DNA of 49,065 nucleotides from Sphingobacteriales bacterium (lineage in GTDB: Bacteria; Bacteroidota; Bacteroidia; Chitinophagales; Chitinophagaceae), in the NCBI GenBank assembly GCA_027491165.1, contig JAIXWS010000075.1, forward strand, positions 1 through 49,065, in the 5' to 3' direction. The first letter of the stretch is position 1, and every line of letters starts with the position of its first letter. Of the stretch, positions 19,936-28,309 are shown piece after piece. The notes beneath the pieces were generated by a model that saw nothing but the letters and a program-made list of their open reading frames with translations, was not told where the DNA came from and did no database searches. The translations under genes and the position numbers were made by a program.

Positions 19936-21015
19936 TTAGGCAAGACCAAAATATTGTTCTATTTGTTGTTTGCATTTTTGCGAAGCTGAATGCTCTTTAT
20001 CGGCATACCATTCGGCAGTCCACCGAATGGCCGTAGTGGCATCTAAAGTAGGGTTCCATCCAAGTAGTGTTTTGGCTTTACTACTATCAAGCATCAGCAA
20101 TTGTGCTTCGTGCACAGCATTTGGATTTTCTGCTTTTTGATAGGCTTCGGGTTTATTAAAAACCGAAAGGAAAATTTGGGTTAATTCTTCAACTGTTTTT
20201 TCGTCGCTTATTTCTGGACCAACATTAAAAGCAGTGCTTAATTGTTGGGGTTGAGTTTGCATTTTGGCCGCCAATAATAGATAAGCTCCAATAGGCTCTA
20301 ATACATGTTGCCAAGGGCGCACAGATGCTGGATTACGCAGTTGCACTTTATCTCCAAAATCAAGAGCACGGACAATATCAGGCACAATTCTGTCCACACT
20401 TCGATCACCTCCACCAATTACATTACCTGCCCTAACTGCGGCAATCGCTTTTTGGTGTTGCGTATATTTTTCTGGGTTAAAAAAGGACTGGGTATAGGAG
20501 GAAATAATGAGTTCGGCAACCGCTTTACTAGCAGAATAGGGATCATATCCGCCTAATTTGTCTTGCTCTGTAAATGCCTGTCCACGCTCGGGGTTATCAT
20601 AAACTTTATCGGTGGTAATCATTACAGCAATACAAGGAGACGACATCATTCGAATGGCTTCTAACACATGAGCTGTACCCATGCCATTAATCGAAAAAGT
20701 ATCGATAGGTGCGTCGTAACTGGGTCTTACCAATGCTTGTGCTGCTAAATGAAAAACAAAATGAGGCTCGAAACGAACCAATTCGGTTTGTAATTTATGG
20801 AGATCACGCACATCTGCAATCACAGAAGAATAGCATAATTCATCGCCATTAATTTCGTTATACAAATCATTGGCGTGTTCAGGCGCAAGAGAATATCCTT
20901 TTACTTCGGCACCGAGCCAATGTAAAATTTGCAACATCCAAGCGCCTTTAAAACCGGTATGCCCCGTCAGAAATACGCGCTTTCCTTTAAATGTTTTTTG
21001 GAGGAGGTCAATCAT
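19936..21015 (-). CDS. rfbG: CDP-glucose 4,6-dehydratase
   Basis: 359 residues, standard length. A short-chain dehydrogenase/reductase fold with the NAD loop GHTGFKGAW near residues 18-26 and the catalytic Tyr-x3-Lys in YDPYSASK; the TTDKVYDN segment supplies the active-site Thr/Asp. It converts CDP-glucose to CDP-4-keto-6-deoxyglucose, the branch point to 3,6-dideoxyhexoses and other CDP-6-deoxy sugars. Its partner RfbF is directly upstream (28-bp gap). No downstream enzyme (E1/E3, epimerase, reductase or aminotransferase) is present in the window. Confidence 0.95.
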   Translation of the reverse strand: MIDLLQKTFKGKRVFLTGHTGFKGAWMLQILHWLGAEVKGYSLAPEHANDLYNEINGDELCYSSVIADVRDLHKLQTELVRFEPHFVFHLAAQALVRPSYDAPIDTFSINGMGTAHVLEAIRMMSSPCIAVMITTDKVYDNPERGQAFTEQDKLGGYDPYSASKAVAELIISSYTQSFFNPEKYTQHQKAIAAVRAGNVIGGGDRSVDRIVPDIVRALDFGDKVQLRNPASVRPWQHVLEPIGAYLLLAAKMQTQPQQLSTAFNVGPEISDEKTVEELTQIFLSVFNKPEAYQKAENPNAVHEAQLLMLDSSKAKTLLGWNPTLDATTAIRWTAEWYADKEHSASQKCKQQIEQYFGLA

Positions 21016-21043
21016 TTATTGCTCTATTAAACTAAAAAAAATT

Positions 21044-21817
21044 TTACCAATTTTTCCAAGCAGGTTGATTCAACCACATCTCTTCAAGTTCTTCTCGTTC
21101 GCGTATAGTATCCATACATTTCCAAAAACCATGATGACGAAAAGCGGCTATTTGCGCATCTTTTGCAAGGTCATTCATGGGTTGGCGCTCCCACATTACC
21201 TCATCTGCATCCTGATGCAAATACTGAGCAATACTGGGCTCTATCACAAAAAAACCGCCATTAATCCAAGTGCCACTGTCAGCAGGCTTTTCTTCAAAGC
21301 CATTAATAGCGCCGTTATCTTCCATATTAATCACACCAAAGCGACTATTGGCTTGTATCGCCGTCATGGTACAAATCTTACCTGTCGTTTCGTGAAAATG
21401 AATAAGTTGATTAATGTCGACATTACATAAACCATCTCCATAGGTAAGCATAAAACGTTCGTTGCCTATGTAGGGCAAAACCCTTTTTAACCGGCCCGCC
21501 GTCATGGTATCCAAACCCGTTTCAATGAGGGAAACCTTAAAAGGTTCGGCAAACTTATTATGCACCTCAAAGGAATTGTTAGACAAATCCACTGTCACAT
21601 CGGCATTGTGCATAAAGTAATTGATAAAATACTCTTTTATCATGAAGCCTTTATAACCAAGGCAGATAATAAATTCGTTATGACCAAAAGCGGCATAGCT
21701 TTTCATAATGTGCCACAGTATTGGTTTACCACCAATTTCTATCATGGGCTTGGGGCGTAAAACAGATTCTTCTGCTATACGAGTTCCGCGTCCTCCTGCA
21801 AATAGTACAACCTTCAT
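21044..21817 (-). CDS. rfbF: Glucose-1-phosphate cytidylyltransferase
   Basis: 257 residues. The signature loop is FAGGRGTRIAEES (about 6-18), followed by RPKPMIEIGGKPILWHIM, which separates RfbF from the dTDP- and UDP-forming relatives. The TYGDGLCNVD segment holds the metal-binding Asp. It forms CDP-glucose from glucose-1-phosphate and CTP, the substrate for the adjacent RfbG. It starts 21 bp after tryptophan 2,3-dioxygenase on the same strand, without a recognisable promoter in between. Confidence 0.96.
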   Translation of the reverse strand: MKVVLFAGGRGTRIAEESVLRPKPMIEIGGKPILWHIMKSYAAFGHNEFIICLGYKGFMIKEYFINYFMHNADVTVDLSNNSFEVHNKFAEPFKVSLIETGLDTMTAGRLKRVLPYIGNERFMLTYGDGLCNVDINQLIHFHETTGKICTMTAIQANSRFGVINMEDNGAINGFEEKPADSGTWINGGFFVIEPSIAQYLHQDADEVMWERQPMNDLAKDAQIAAFRHHGFWKCMDTIREREELEEMWLNQPAWKNW

Positions 21818-21838
21818 ATTGAATGACCTTTTTTACTA

Positions 21839-22870
21839 TTAATTATAACCTAAATCTTTTTGTAATTCTTGAGGCAATGCGGGCAAAGAATGCCTTGGCA
21901 ACAAGAATGAAGACAGCTCGGCCATTTCTTTAAAAATATAATGCGAGTCGGCCGCCGATTTTAAATATTCGGCACCAGTACTGCCTCCAGTACCCACGCG
22001 CTTACCAATGGTACGCTGCACCATATGAATATGCCTATGGCGCCACATAGACATGAGTTGGTCTATTTCCAACAAGGTGCTTAACAACTCAAAGGGCAAA
22101 TGAAGCATGGGCTGATCGCGGTAGAGCATAATAAACAATGCACTGCGATTGGCTGCTCTGCTAAAGCTTCTACCCTCGGGATAAGCTTCTTGAGTGCCAA
22201 AAAGCTTTTCGTAGCTAGTCAAATTATTGATTTCGTTTTCAGACAAGCTATCTGCGTAGGCTGTTTTATACACCTCCCAAAAAGAATCTGTCCCTCTTTC
22301 TTTCCAATATTGATGATTTTCTGTAAAGGGCATGCGCTCTAACCAGCGGTTGAGCAATACCAATAAGGACTCATCAGTCTCTGCTTTTTTTACGCGGTCT
22401 ATATCTGCGCTGTTTAATTGGGAAAGATAATAACCCTTTCCAAAACGCTGCTCATAGGCAAGGCCCAATTTTGCTTCTATAATTTTGAATTGGATACTTT
22501 GGAAGCCCGATGCAGGACGAAGCAAATCTCTAAAGTCAAGGAAATCTAAAGGTGTCATCGTTTCCACAACCGCCATTTGATTGACACAAACTTCCAAAAT
22601 TTTACACACGCGTTTAATGCGCTGCACTGCATTAAAAATATCTGGGGAATTATTGGGTATTTCGGTCTGTTTAAAAATACCAGCAACAATTTCCAATTCG
22701 TGAAGAATTAATTTGAACCACAATTCATAAGATTGATGGATGATAATGAACATCATTTCATCATCGGCACGAATACCTTCTTTGCCACTTTCGGTGACTT
22801 GCGCTTCTAATATTTTATCAAGCTGTAAATATTCGCTGTAATAAACAGGTGGCCTATGCTTTGCAGACAT
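21839..22870 (-). CDS. kynA: Tryptophan 2,3-dioxygenase
   Basis: 343 residues. Family hallmarks are EMMFIIIHQSYELWFK near the N terminus, the substrate-binding segment FRDLLRPASGFQS, the distal heme-ligand region MWRHRHIHMVQRTIG and the substrate loop GTGGSTG. It is a heme enzyme that opens the indole ring of L-tryptophan to N-formylkynurenine, the first step of the kynurenine route (kmo lies at 8.2-9.5 kb). It has its own promoter box and is followed after 21 bp by rfbF, so it heads the sugar-nucleotide run; this pairing is probably transcriptional rather than functional. Confidence 0.97.
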   Translation of the reverse strand: MSAKHRPPVYYSEYLQLDKILEAQVTESGKEGIRADDEMMFIIIHQSYELWFKLILHELEIVAGIFKQTEIPNNSPDIFNAVQRIKRVCKILEVCVNQMAVVETMTPLDFLDFRDLLRPASGFQSIQFKIIEAKLGLAYEQRFGKGYYLSQLNSADIDRVKKAETDESLLVLLNRWLERMPFTENHQYWKERGTDSFWEVYKTAYADSLSENEINNLTSYEKLFGTQEAYPEGRSFSRAANRSALFIMLYRDQPMLHLPFELLSTLLEIDQLMSMWRHRHIHMVQRTIGKRVGTGGSTGAEYLKSAADSHYIFKEMAELSSFLLPRHSLPALPQELQKDLGYN

Positions 22871-22899
22871 TATGGGTATATGTTGGATTAAGAATGCAG

Positions 22900-22907
22900 C
22901 AAATGTA
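22900..22907 (-). promoter_or_regulatory. -7 box upstream of tryptophan 2,3-dioxygenase
   Basis: A perfect TACATTTG on the minus strand, 29 bp before the ATG. TTC sits near the expected -33 distance. It is the only good promoter match found for the six-gene minus-strand run ending at 17037. Confidence 0.6.
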
Positions 22908-22972
22908 TGCTTCTCATTGAAAAATCGAAAACAAAAAATGGGAGCGATATTCTTCGGTTAATGAAAAATATT

Positions 22973-23926
22973 TTAGAATAGCTTTTCTAAAACATTTTGG
23001 ATCACGTGCGGTTTGCCCAAAGTATAAAAATGTAAAATTGGTGTGCCCTTTTGCAACAAGTCCTTACACTGAGCCAAAAGCCATTCTTCTCCGATTTGTT
23101 CGCAGGCAGCATCCGTTTTAGCTTTGAGCATTTCTGTTGTCAATTCGATGGGGATATCTACGTTAAATACACTCGGAACAATACTCAATTGTTTTTTGTT
23201 TGTAATCGGTTTGAGCCCTGGTATGATGGGAATATTCAAATTGTTTTCTCTACATTTTTGCACATAATTGTAATAATGTGCGTTGTCAAAAAACATCTGA
23301 GTGGTAACATATTCTGCACCCAATTCTACTTTACGTTTGAGGTAATAAATATCTGTATCGAGATTAGGGGCTTCAATATGCTTTTCGGGATAGCCTGCTA
23401 CACCAATACAAAAATCGCTTTTTAGACCATCAATAATATCTGACTCTTGATATTGCCCCTTGTTCAATTCCATAATCTGGCCCACCAATTCCTCCGCATA
23501 TCTATGTCCATGAGGATGTGCTGTAAAAAATTTTTCATTAGCAGCAGCATCGCCCCTCAGCGCCAATACATTGTTTACACCCAAATAATGCAAATCAATG
23601 AGCGCATTTTCAGTTTCTTCTTTACTAAAACCACCACAAATCATATGAGGCACGGCATCAACATTATACCTGTTGATAATGGCAGCGCAAATACCAACCG
23701 TACCCGGCCGTTTACGAATTTCTACACGCTCAAAATTACCATCGCTGCGCTTTTTAAACATTTGCTCGGCACGGTGATAAGTAACATTAATAAAAGAGGG
23801 CTTGAATTCGACAAACGAATCCAAAACTTTAAATAGGGAATCAATACCTCGCCCTTTGGCCGGTGGCAAAATTTCTAATGAAATAATAGGCTTGGTAGCT
23901 TGACGAATATGGTCTGTTACTTTCAT
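22973..23926 (-). CDS. metF: 5,10-methylenetetrahydrofolate reductase
   Basis: 317 residues from ATG 23926; a longer frame from a TTG at 23944 is possible, but the MKVTDHI start fits the family. It is a TIM-barrel flavoprotein, with the active-site Glu in SLEILPPA near residue 20, FINVTYHRA, LALRGDAA and the CIGVAGYPEKHIEAP segment. It reduces methylene-THF to methyl-THF for methionine synthesis, using FAD and NAD(P)H. With AhcY (45.6-46.9 kb) it supports the methyl cycle. It is upstream of kynA on the same strand, but a 102-bp gap with a promoter separates them. Confidence 0.96.
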   Translation of the reverse strand: MKVTDHIRQATKPIISLEILPPAKGRGIDSLFKVLDSFVEFKPSFINVTYHRAEQMFKKRSDGNFERVEIRKRPGTVGICAAIINRYNVDAVPHMICGGFSKEETENALIDLHYLGVNNVLALRGDAAANEKFFTAHPHGHRYAEELVGQIMELNKGQYQESDIIDGLKSDFCIGVAGYPEKHIEAPNLDTDIYYLKRKVELGAEYVTTQMFFDNAHYYNYVQKCRENNLNIPIIPGLKPITNKKQLSIVPSVFNVDIPIELTTEMLKAKTDAACEQIGEEWLLAQCKDLLQKGTPILHFYTLGKPHVIQNVLEKLF

Positions 23927-24028
23927 GTGTACAAGATTGCTCAATACAGCGCGTAAAAATAATCGTTAAAAACGACATTGAAGGCAGAGAATAATTTATT
24001 CTTCAAAAAATAAACCCTTTAATTCAAT

Positions 24029-24036
24029 TACTTTTG
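24029..24036 (+). promoter_or_regulatory. -7 box of the TPR gene
   Basis: A perfect TAnnTTTG (TACTTTTG) 26 bp before the GTG start. No clear -33 TTG is seen. The same octamer precedes the DUF2480 gene and ahcY. Confidence 0.5.
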
Positions 24037-24062
24037 CTATCCAATTCAACAAACTTATATTC

Positions 24063-24902
24063 GTGAATAAAGCGCCCATCATATCCGTAATTGTTGCCCT
24101 GCTATTGGTTGCAGGTATTTATTTTGGAGGCAATACCACCCCACCGAAGCCCAAAGAGCGCTCTGAAAAAGCATCGGGCGCCTCCATGAATGAATCGATT
24201 AAAAGCATTGATGTTGACTCACTTATAGTAGCTTCTAAAAAAAGTTTAGCACAACATGCACTTGGCGAGCTACAAGCGGTGGATGTACAAATGCGCAAGG
24301 TGACCGACTCGGCACAATTAGCACCATTATTTAGCCAATATGCCCAAATATGGCAAGAGCATAAGCAGTTTCCACTAGCCGCTTATTTTTATTCTTTGGC
24401 TGCAAAATTGGAAAACTCAGAAAAAAAGCTCACCTTCGCCGCCCAATTGTTTTTAGACCTCGCCAGAAAAGAACCTACTGCGGAATTGCAAAATTGGGAA
24501 GCAAGCAATGCTATTAACGCTTTCAAACAAATTTTGATATTGAATCCTTCAAACGATTCGGCAAAATTATCCCTCGCAGAATGTTATTTTGGTACGGGCG
24601 AAGCAATGAAAGGAGTAGTGCTGGTAAAAGAAATTACGGCTAAAGAGCCCGAAAATAAATCAGCGAATTTATTGCTAGGGCAACAAGGATTAATATCCCA
24701 ACAGTACGACAAAGCAAAACAACGTTTTGAAACCGTACTGAAAAATGAACCTAAAAATGTAGAAGCCATGCTGGGACTGGCAGAAGCTTTGAAAGGATTA
24801 GGTGAAATTGAAAAAGCAAAACAGCTTTTAGAAGAATGTAAAAAACTAATCGATAATCCTGCTTTTGCAAAAGATATCGAAGAATATATTAAAACTTTTT
24901 AA
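24063..24902 (+). CDS. Tetratricopeptide-repeat protein with N-terminal membrane anchor
   Basis: 279 residues from a GTG start. One hydrophobic segment (about 5-22, IISVIVALLLVAGIYFGG) would anchor it with the bulk outside the cytoplasm, or act as an uncleaved signal. Helical TPR-like repeats occupy about 95-275, clearest in NPSNDSAKLSLAECYFGTGE and NEPKNVEAMLGLAEALKGLGE. TPRs mediate protein-protein contacts; no enzyme domain is present. The gene is followed 23 bp later by the small ribosomal-type protein and then RNase G. The specific role is unknown. Confidence 0.85.
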   Translation: MNKAPIISVIVALLLVAGIYFGGNTTPPKPKERSEKASGASMNESIKSIDVDSLIVASKKSLAQHALGELQAVDVQMRKVTDSAQLAPLFSQYAQIWQEHKQFPLAAYFYSLAAKLENSEKKLTFAAQLFLDLARKEPTAELQNWEASNAINAFKQILILNPSNDSAKLSLAECYFGTGEAMKGVVLVKEITAKEPENKSANLLLGQQGLISQQYDKAKQRFETVLKNEPKNVEAMLGLAEALKGLGEIEKAKQLLEECKKLIDNPAFAKDIEEYIKTF

Positions 24903-24925
24903 TAACAAATTAAATCATTCAGATT

Positions 24926-25015
24926 ATGCCTTGTGGTAAGAAAAGAAAACGTCATAAAATTGCAACCCATAAACGCAAAAAACGTTTAAGAAAAAACCGT
25001 CATAAGAAAAAATAA
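24926..25015 (+). CDS. 29-residue AURKAIP1/COX24 (mS38/bS22-like) small ribosomal protein
   Basis: A tiny, strongly basic frame: it begins MPCGKKRKRH, continues KIATHKRKKRLRKN and ends RHKKK, with 18 Lys/Arg among 29 residues. The KKRKRHKIATHKRKKRLRKNRHK pattern is that of the bacterial members of the AURKAIP1/COX24 family, related to mitochondrial mS38 and actinobacterial bS22, which bind the decoding region of the small ribosomal subunit. Family assignment is from recognition of the conserved pattern. It lies 23 bp after the TPR gene and is probably cotranscribed with it. Confidence 0.85.
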   Translation: MPCGKKRKRHKIATHKRKKRLRKNRHKKK

Positions 25016-25099
25016 ATAGGGTTTATTAAAACTCTTTTTCGATAGAAGGCTTTTTATCAGGCTTTTTACTCAATATTTTGTTTCAACACAATGACAGTC

Positions 25100-25150
25100 C
25101 CTTACATAGTGTATATCTCCCAAAATTTGGAGGATGTGCACCATGTAAGG
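25100..25150 (+). ncRNA. Long imperfect hairpin in the leader of RNase G
   Basis: 8-bp stem (25100-25107 with 25143-25150), one mismatch, 3 bp (25109-25111 with 25139-25141), then a lower-quality helix including G-U pairs and one bulge (25112-25120 with 25129-25138), closing on an AT-rich 8-nt loop. About 20 pairs in 51 nt. No T-run follows, so it is not a normal terminator. It lies 92 bp upstream of the RNase G start and may be a leader structure. Transcription is inferred. Confidence 0.55.
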
Positions 25151-25242
25151 TTACTCATTTGTAGGTATCTCAACCAAGCATTCCAATAGCAAATTTACTG
25201 AGCGAAAAGAGTATTCATTCTTTTTAAAAAACGACGGTAGCA

Positions 25243-26796
25243 ATGAATAAAGAACTTATTATCAATGCTTCAGGCGATGTAGTAGAAATTGCATTGCTGG
25301 AAGATAAGAAATTGGTAGAGCTACACTACGAACAAGGTCAGGACGATTTTGCGGTTGGAGATTTATTTCTGGGAAAAATTAAAAAATTAATGCCCGGGCT
25401 TAACGCTGCATTTGTGGACGTGGGTTACGAAAAAGACGCCTTCCTTCATTATACCGACCTCAGCCCTCACTTTAATTCGTTAGTCAAATTCTCCAAACAA
25501 TCAATTGAGGGAAACCGAAGCTGGGGAGATGATTTTACCAAATTCAAATTAGAACCTGTTATTCAAAAAGCAGGAAAAATTACAGAGGTTATTAACCAAA
25601 AACCGGAAGTAATTGTTCAAATTCTGAAAGAACCCATCTCGGCCAAAGGCCCTAGATTGAGTTGCGAAATATCTTTACCCGGTAGGTTTTTGGTGCTGAC
25701 ACCATTCAACGACATGGTATCGGTATCCCGCAAAATACACTCTGCAGAAGAGCGTAAAAGATTACAAAAAATTGTTGAGGCCGTTAAGCCCAAGAATTTC
25801 GGTATGATTGTACGTACTGCTGCCGAAGGCAAAGGAACTGAAGAGCTCCATGCCGATGTTTTTGAATTGGTAAAAATGTGGGAAACCATCCAAACCAATC
25901 TTAAAGGTGCCAAAGCACCCCAAAAAATATTAGGCGAGCAAACCAAAACCACCTCTATTCTGCGCGATTTGCTCAACGAAAGTTTTCAACGGGTAGTCTC
26001 TAACGACAAGCGTATTGCTGACGATGCAAGAGAATACATTACCCGGGTTGCGCCAGAAAAAGCAGAAATTGTTTCTTTTCACAGCGGAGGTGTAAATATT
26101 TTTGAACAATATGGTGTAAGCAAACAAGTTAAATCTTCCTTTGGCCAAACCATCAGCATGGGTAGTGGTTCTTACCTCATTATCCAGCATACCGAAGCCC
26201 TGCATGTTATTGATGTAAATAGCGGTACGCGTAGCGCAGATGCAGGACAAGAACAAAATGCCTTAGCAACCAACCTAGAAGCGGTAGCAGAAATAGCCCG
26301 CCAAATGCGCCTACGCGACCTTGGCGGTATTGTGATTGTCGATTTTATCGACATGAAACTACCCGATAACAAGAAGCAGGTCTTGGATGCTATGGAATTG
26401 GCCATGACGCCCGATAGAGCCCGACATACCATTTTACCGATTTCCAAATTTGGTTTGATGCAAATCACTCGTCAGCGCCTCCGCCCCGAACTCAACATCA
26501 ATACCTCTGAAGAATGCCCAACTTGTAAAGGCACGGGTAAAATTGGTCCATCCATTCTTTTATCAGACAATATTGAGCGAGACCTCAGCTATTTAGTAGA
26601 TCAAGGACATAGAGAATTGCTGCTCAAAGCACATCCTATAGTGGCAGCTTACCTTACGAAGGGGATTTTATTTACTTCACTACGCTCTAAATGGGGCCGT
26701 AAATACAAAACAAAATTGGCTGTTGTAGCCGATAACAGCTACCCCATTACCCAATACCGATATTTCGATACCAACAACGATAGTATCAATCTCTAA
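25243..26796 (+). CDS. rng: Ribonuclease G/E family endoribonuclease
   Basis: 517 residues, RNase G size (no RNase E scaffold tail). An N-terminal S1 domain (about 35-130, with LFLGKIKKLMPGLNAAFVDVGYEKDAFLH) precedes the RNase H-like catalytic core with its two Mg-binding Asp residues in ALHVIDVNSGTRS and VIVDFIDMK. The Zn-link CPTCKGTGK is followed by the small domain. It cleaves single-stranded AU-rich RNA in mRNA decay and rRNA maturation. The ATG is at 25243. A long hairpin in its presumed leader suggests possible autoregulation, as known for enterobacterial rne. It ends in a terminator. Confidence 0.96.
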   Translation: MNKELIINASGDVVEIALLEDKKLVELHYEQGQDDFAVGDLFLGKIKKLMPGLNAAFVDVGYEKDAFLHYTDLSPHFNSLVKFSKQSIEGNRSWGDDFTKFKLEPVIQKAGKITEVINQKPEVIVQILKEPISAKGPRLSCEISLPGRFLVLTPFNDMVSVSRKIHSAEERKRLQKIVEAVKPKNFGMIVRTAAEGKGTEELHADVFELVKMWETIQTNLKGAKAPQKILGEQTKTTSILRDLLNESFQRVVSNDKRIADDAREYITRVAPEKAEIVSFHSGGVNIFEQYGVSKQVKSSFGQTISMGSGSYLIIQHTEALHVIDVNSGTRSADAGQEQNALATNLEAVAEIARQMRLRDLGGIVIVDFIDMKLPDNKKQVLDAMELAMTPDRARHTILPISKFGLMQITRQRLRPELNINTSEECPTCKGTGKIGPSILLSDNIERDLSYLVDQGHRELLLKAHPIVAAYLTKGILFTSLRSKWGRKYKTKLAVVADNSYPITQYRYFDTNNDSINL

Positions 26797-26833
26797 AAAA
26801 AACCCGCAGCATTTTGTTTGCGGGATTTTTTTT
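26797..26833 (+). terminator. Terminator of rng
   Basis: CCCGCA (26803-26808) pairs with TGCGGG (26819-26824) across a 10-nt loop, followed by A and eight T residues. It begins right after the stop codon. Confidence 0.85.
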
Positions 26834-26879
26834 GTTTGTCGCTTTGACCAGATCATTAGAACTATGCTTTGAAGGTGTT

Positions 26880-26990
26880 TTTGCACACAAAGACGCAAAG
26901 AAGCCCGAAAGGCTTTTTGTATGTTTAGTGGGGCTCGCTACGCTCGCCCCAGACGCTGTCTTTCCATGGAACGCTCTAGCGTGTAGCCTT
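26880..26990. repeat. Cluster of small palindromes downstream of rng
   Basis: A motif CACACAAAGACGCAAAG (26884-26900) is followed by AAGCC-cgaaa-GGCTT plus T-run (26901-26918), a GC-rich hairpin with GGGGC/GCCCC ends and two GCTCGC copies (26930-26950), and a perfect ACGCT-ct-AGCGT palindrome (26971-26982). The compact stem-loops and GC content above the surroundings suggest a degenerate dispersed intergenic repeat. The AAGCC hairpin could also be a second terminator for rng. Confidence 0.5.
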
Positions 26991-27068
26991 ATAACAGAAT
27001 AACTTGTCACATTTCCTAACAGTTCGAAAGAATAAAATAAGCTATTTTGCAGCAAATTAAATACAGCT

Positions 27069-28094
27069 ATGGAATTTAGCGCACAACAACTAGCCGATTT
27101 ATTGCAAGGAACAATTGAGGGCGATGCCCAAGTAAAAGTCAATGCCCTTTCGAAAATAGAAGAAGGCATAGCCGGTTCTGTTTCCTTTTTAGCCAATCCA
27201 TTGTATACCCAATACATCTACAATACAAAAGCCTCTTTGGTGATTGTCAATGCTGATTTGGAACTCACCGCACCTGTATCGGCAACTTTATTGCGCGTGC
27301 CTAGTGCTGAGCAGGCCTTTGCCAAATTGTTGGAAATGTACAATCAAATTAAGCTCAACAAAACAGGGATTGCAGCGCAGGCTTATATTTCAGACAAGGC
27401 AACAATCGGAGAAAATATTTATGCCGGACCTTTTGCCGTTATAAGCGATGGGGCCAAAATTGGCAAAAATGTCAAAATCTATCCGCAGGTTTTTATAGGC
27501 GATAATGTGGTGATTGGTGATAACACAACGCTTTTTGCAGGGGTGAAAATTTACTCTGATTGTGTGGTAGGCAAAGATTGTATCATTCATTCAGGTACTG
27601 TAATTGGCAGTGATGGTTTTCGCTTTAATCCGCACAACGAAGGCAACAAAAAAATTCCACAAATAGGTAATGTTATTATCGAAGATGATGTAGAAATAGG
27701 CGCCAATTGCGCGATCGACCGCGCCACATTAGGTTCTACCATCTTGCGCAAAGGCGTGAAATTTGATAATTTCATTCACATAGCCCATAATGTAGAGGTA
27801 GGTGAAAACTGTTATTTTGCAGCACATACCGTAGTCGCAGGCTCTACCAAAATAGGTAAAAACTGTATGACGAGCGGGCAGGTAGGTATTGTAGGGCATT
27901 TGCAAATAGCAGACGGCACTATTGTTACCGCACAATCGGGGATATCCAAAAGCATCACCAAAAGTGGCGAAGTATTGATGGGTTCGCCCGCCTTTGATGC
28001 GAATAAATACCGCAAAGCCTTTGTGCATTTCCGCAACCTCGATGCGATGGCGCAACGCATTAATGCCTTAGAAAAGCAATTGAAAGAACAATAA
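27069..28094 (+). CDS. lpxD: UDP-3-O-acylglucosamine N-acyltransferase LpxD
   Basis: 341 residues, standard length. The N-terminal uridine-binding domain is at about 1-100 and a left-handed beta-helix of hexapeptide repeats at about 105-290 (for example [20 protein letters not shown]), then a C-terminal helix. The catalytic His is in [11 protein letters not shown]. It N-acylates UDP-3-O-acylglucosamine, the third step of lipid A synthesis, in the cytoplasm. The stop overlaps the next start (TAATG), indicating coupling with AtpZ; a functional link to ATP synthase is not expected. lpxC/fabZ, often next to lpxD, are absent here. Confidence 0.97.
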   Translation: MEFSAQQLADLLQGTIEGDAQVKVNALSKIEEGIAGSVSFLANPLYTQYIYNTKASLVIVNADLELTAPVSATLLRVPSAEQAFAKLLEMYNQIKLNKTGIAAQAYISDKATIGENIYAGPFAVISDGAKIGKNVKIYPQVFIGDNVVIGDNTTLFAGVKIYSDCVVGKDCIIHSGTVIGSDGFRFNPHNEGNKKIPQIGNVIIEDDVEIGANCAIDRATLGSTILRKGVKFDNFIHIAHNVEVGENCYFAAHTVVAGSTKIGKNCMTSGQVGIVGHLQIADGTIVTAQSGISKSITKSGEVLMGSPAFDANKYRKAFVHFRNLDAMAQRINALEKQLKEQ

Positions 28095-28309
28095 TGAGCG
28101 ACCAAAAAGAAAGCAAGCGCGAGCTAATGCAATATGCAGGCCTAGCCACACAATGGTTGGTCATGCTGGGCTTGGCAGTATGGGCGGGTATGGCTATCGA
28201 TAAAAAAGTGAGCGAAACATCTCGGCTGTTTACCATTGCATTACCCCTAATAGCCTTGACCATTTCGCTATGGCAATTGATTAAAAAACTGAACAAACCC
28301 CGTAAATGA
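28094..28309 (+). CDS. atpZ: AtpZ/AtpI-family small membrane protein
   Basis: 71 residues with two transmembrane segments (about 14-34 and 43-62) separated by a short loop, and a charged N terminus; the GLATQWLVMLGLAVWAGMAIDKK segment is typical of the AtpZ family. Family members help assemble the F0F1-ATPase c-ring or mediate Mg/Ca uptake and normally precede atpB. The gene overlaps lpxD by 1 bp and the next gene by 4 bp (ATGA), so the three are translationally coupled. Confidence 0.85.
   Translation: MSDQKESKRELMQYAGLATQWLVMLGLAVWAGMAIDKKVSETSRLFTIALPLIALTISLWQLIKKLNKPRK

Noticed and set aside
26814-27002. A possible small protein after rng (MFAGFFLFVALTRSLE...)
   Set aside because: It starts inside the rng terminator and runs through palindromic intergenic sequence; no homologue recognised.
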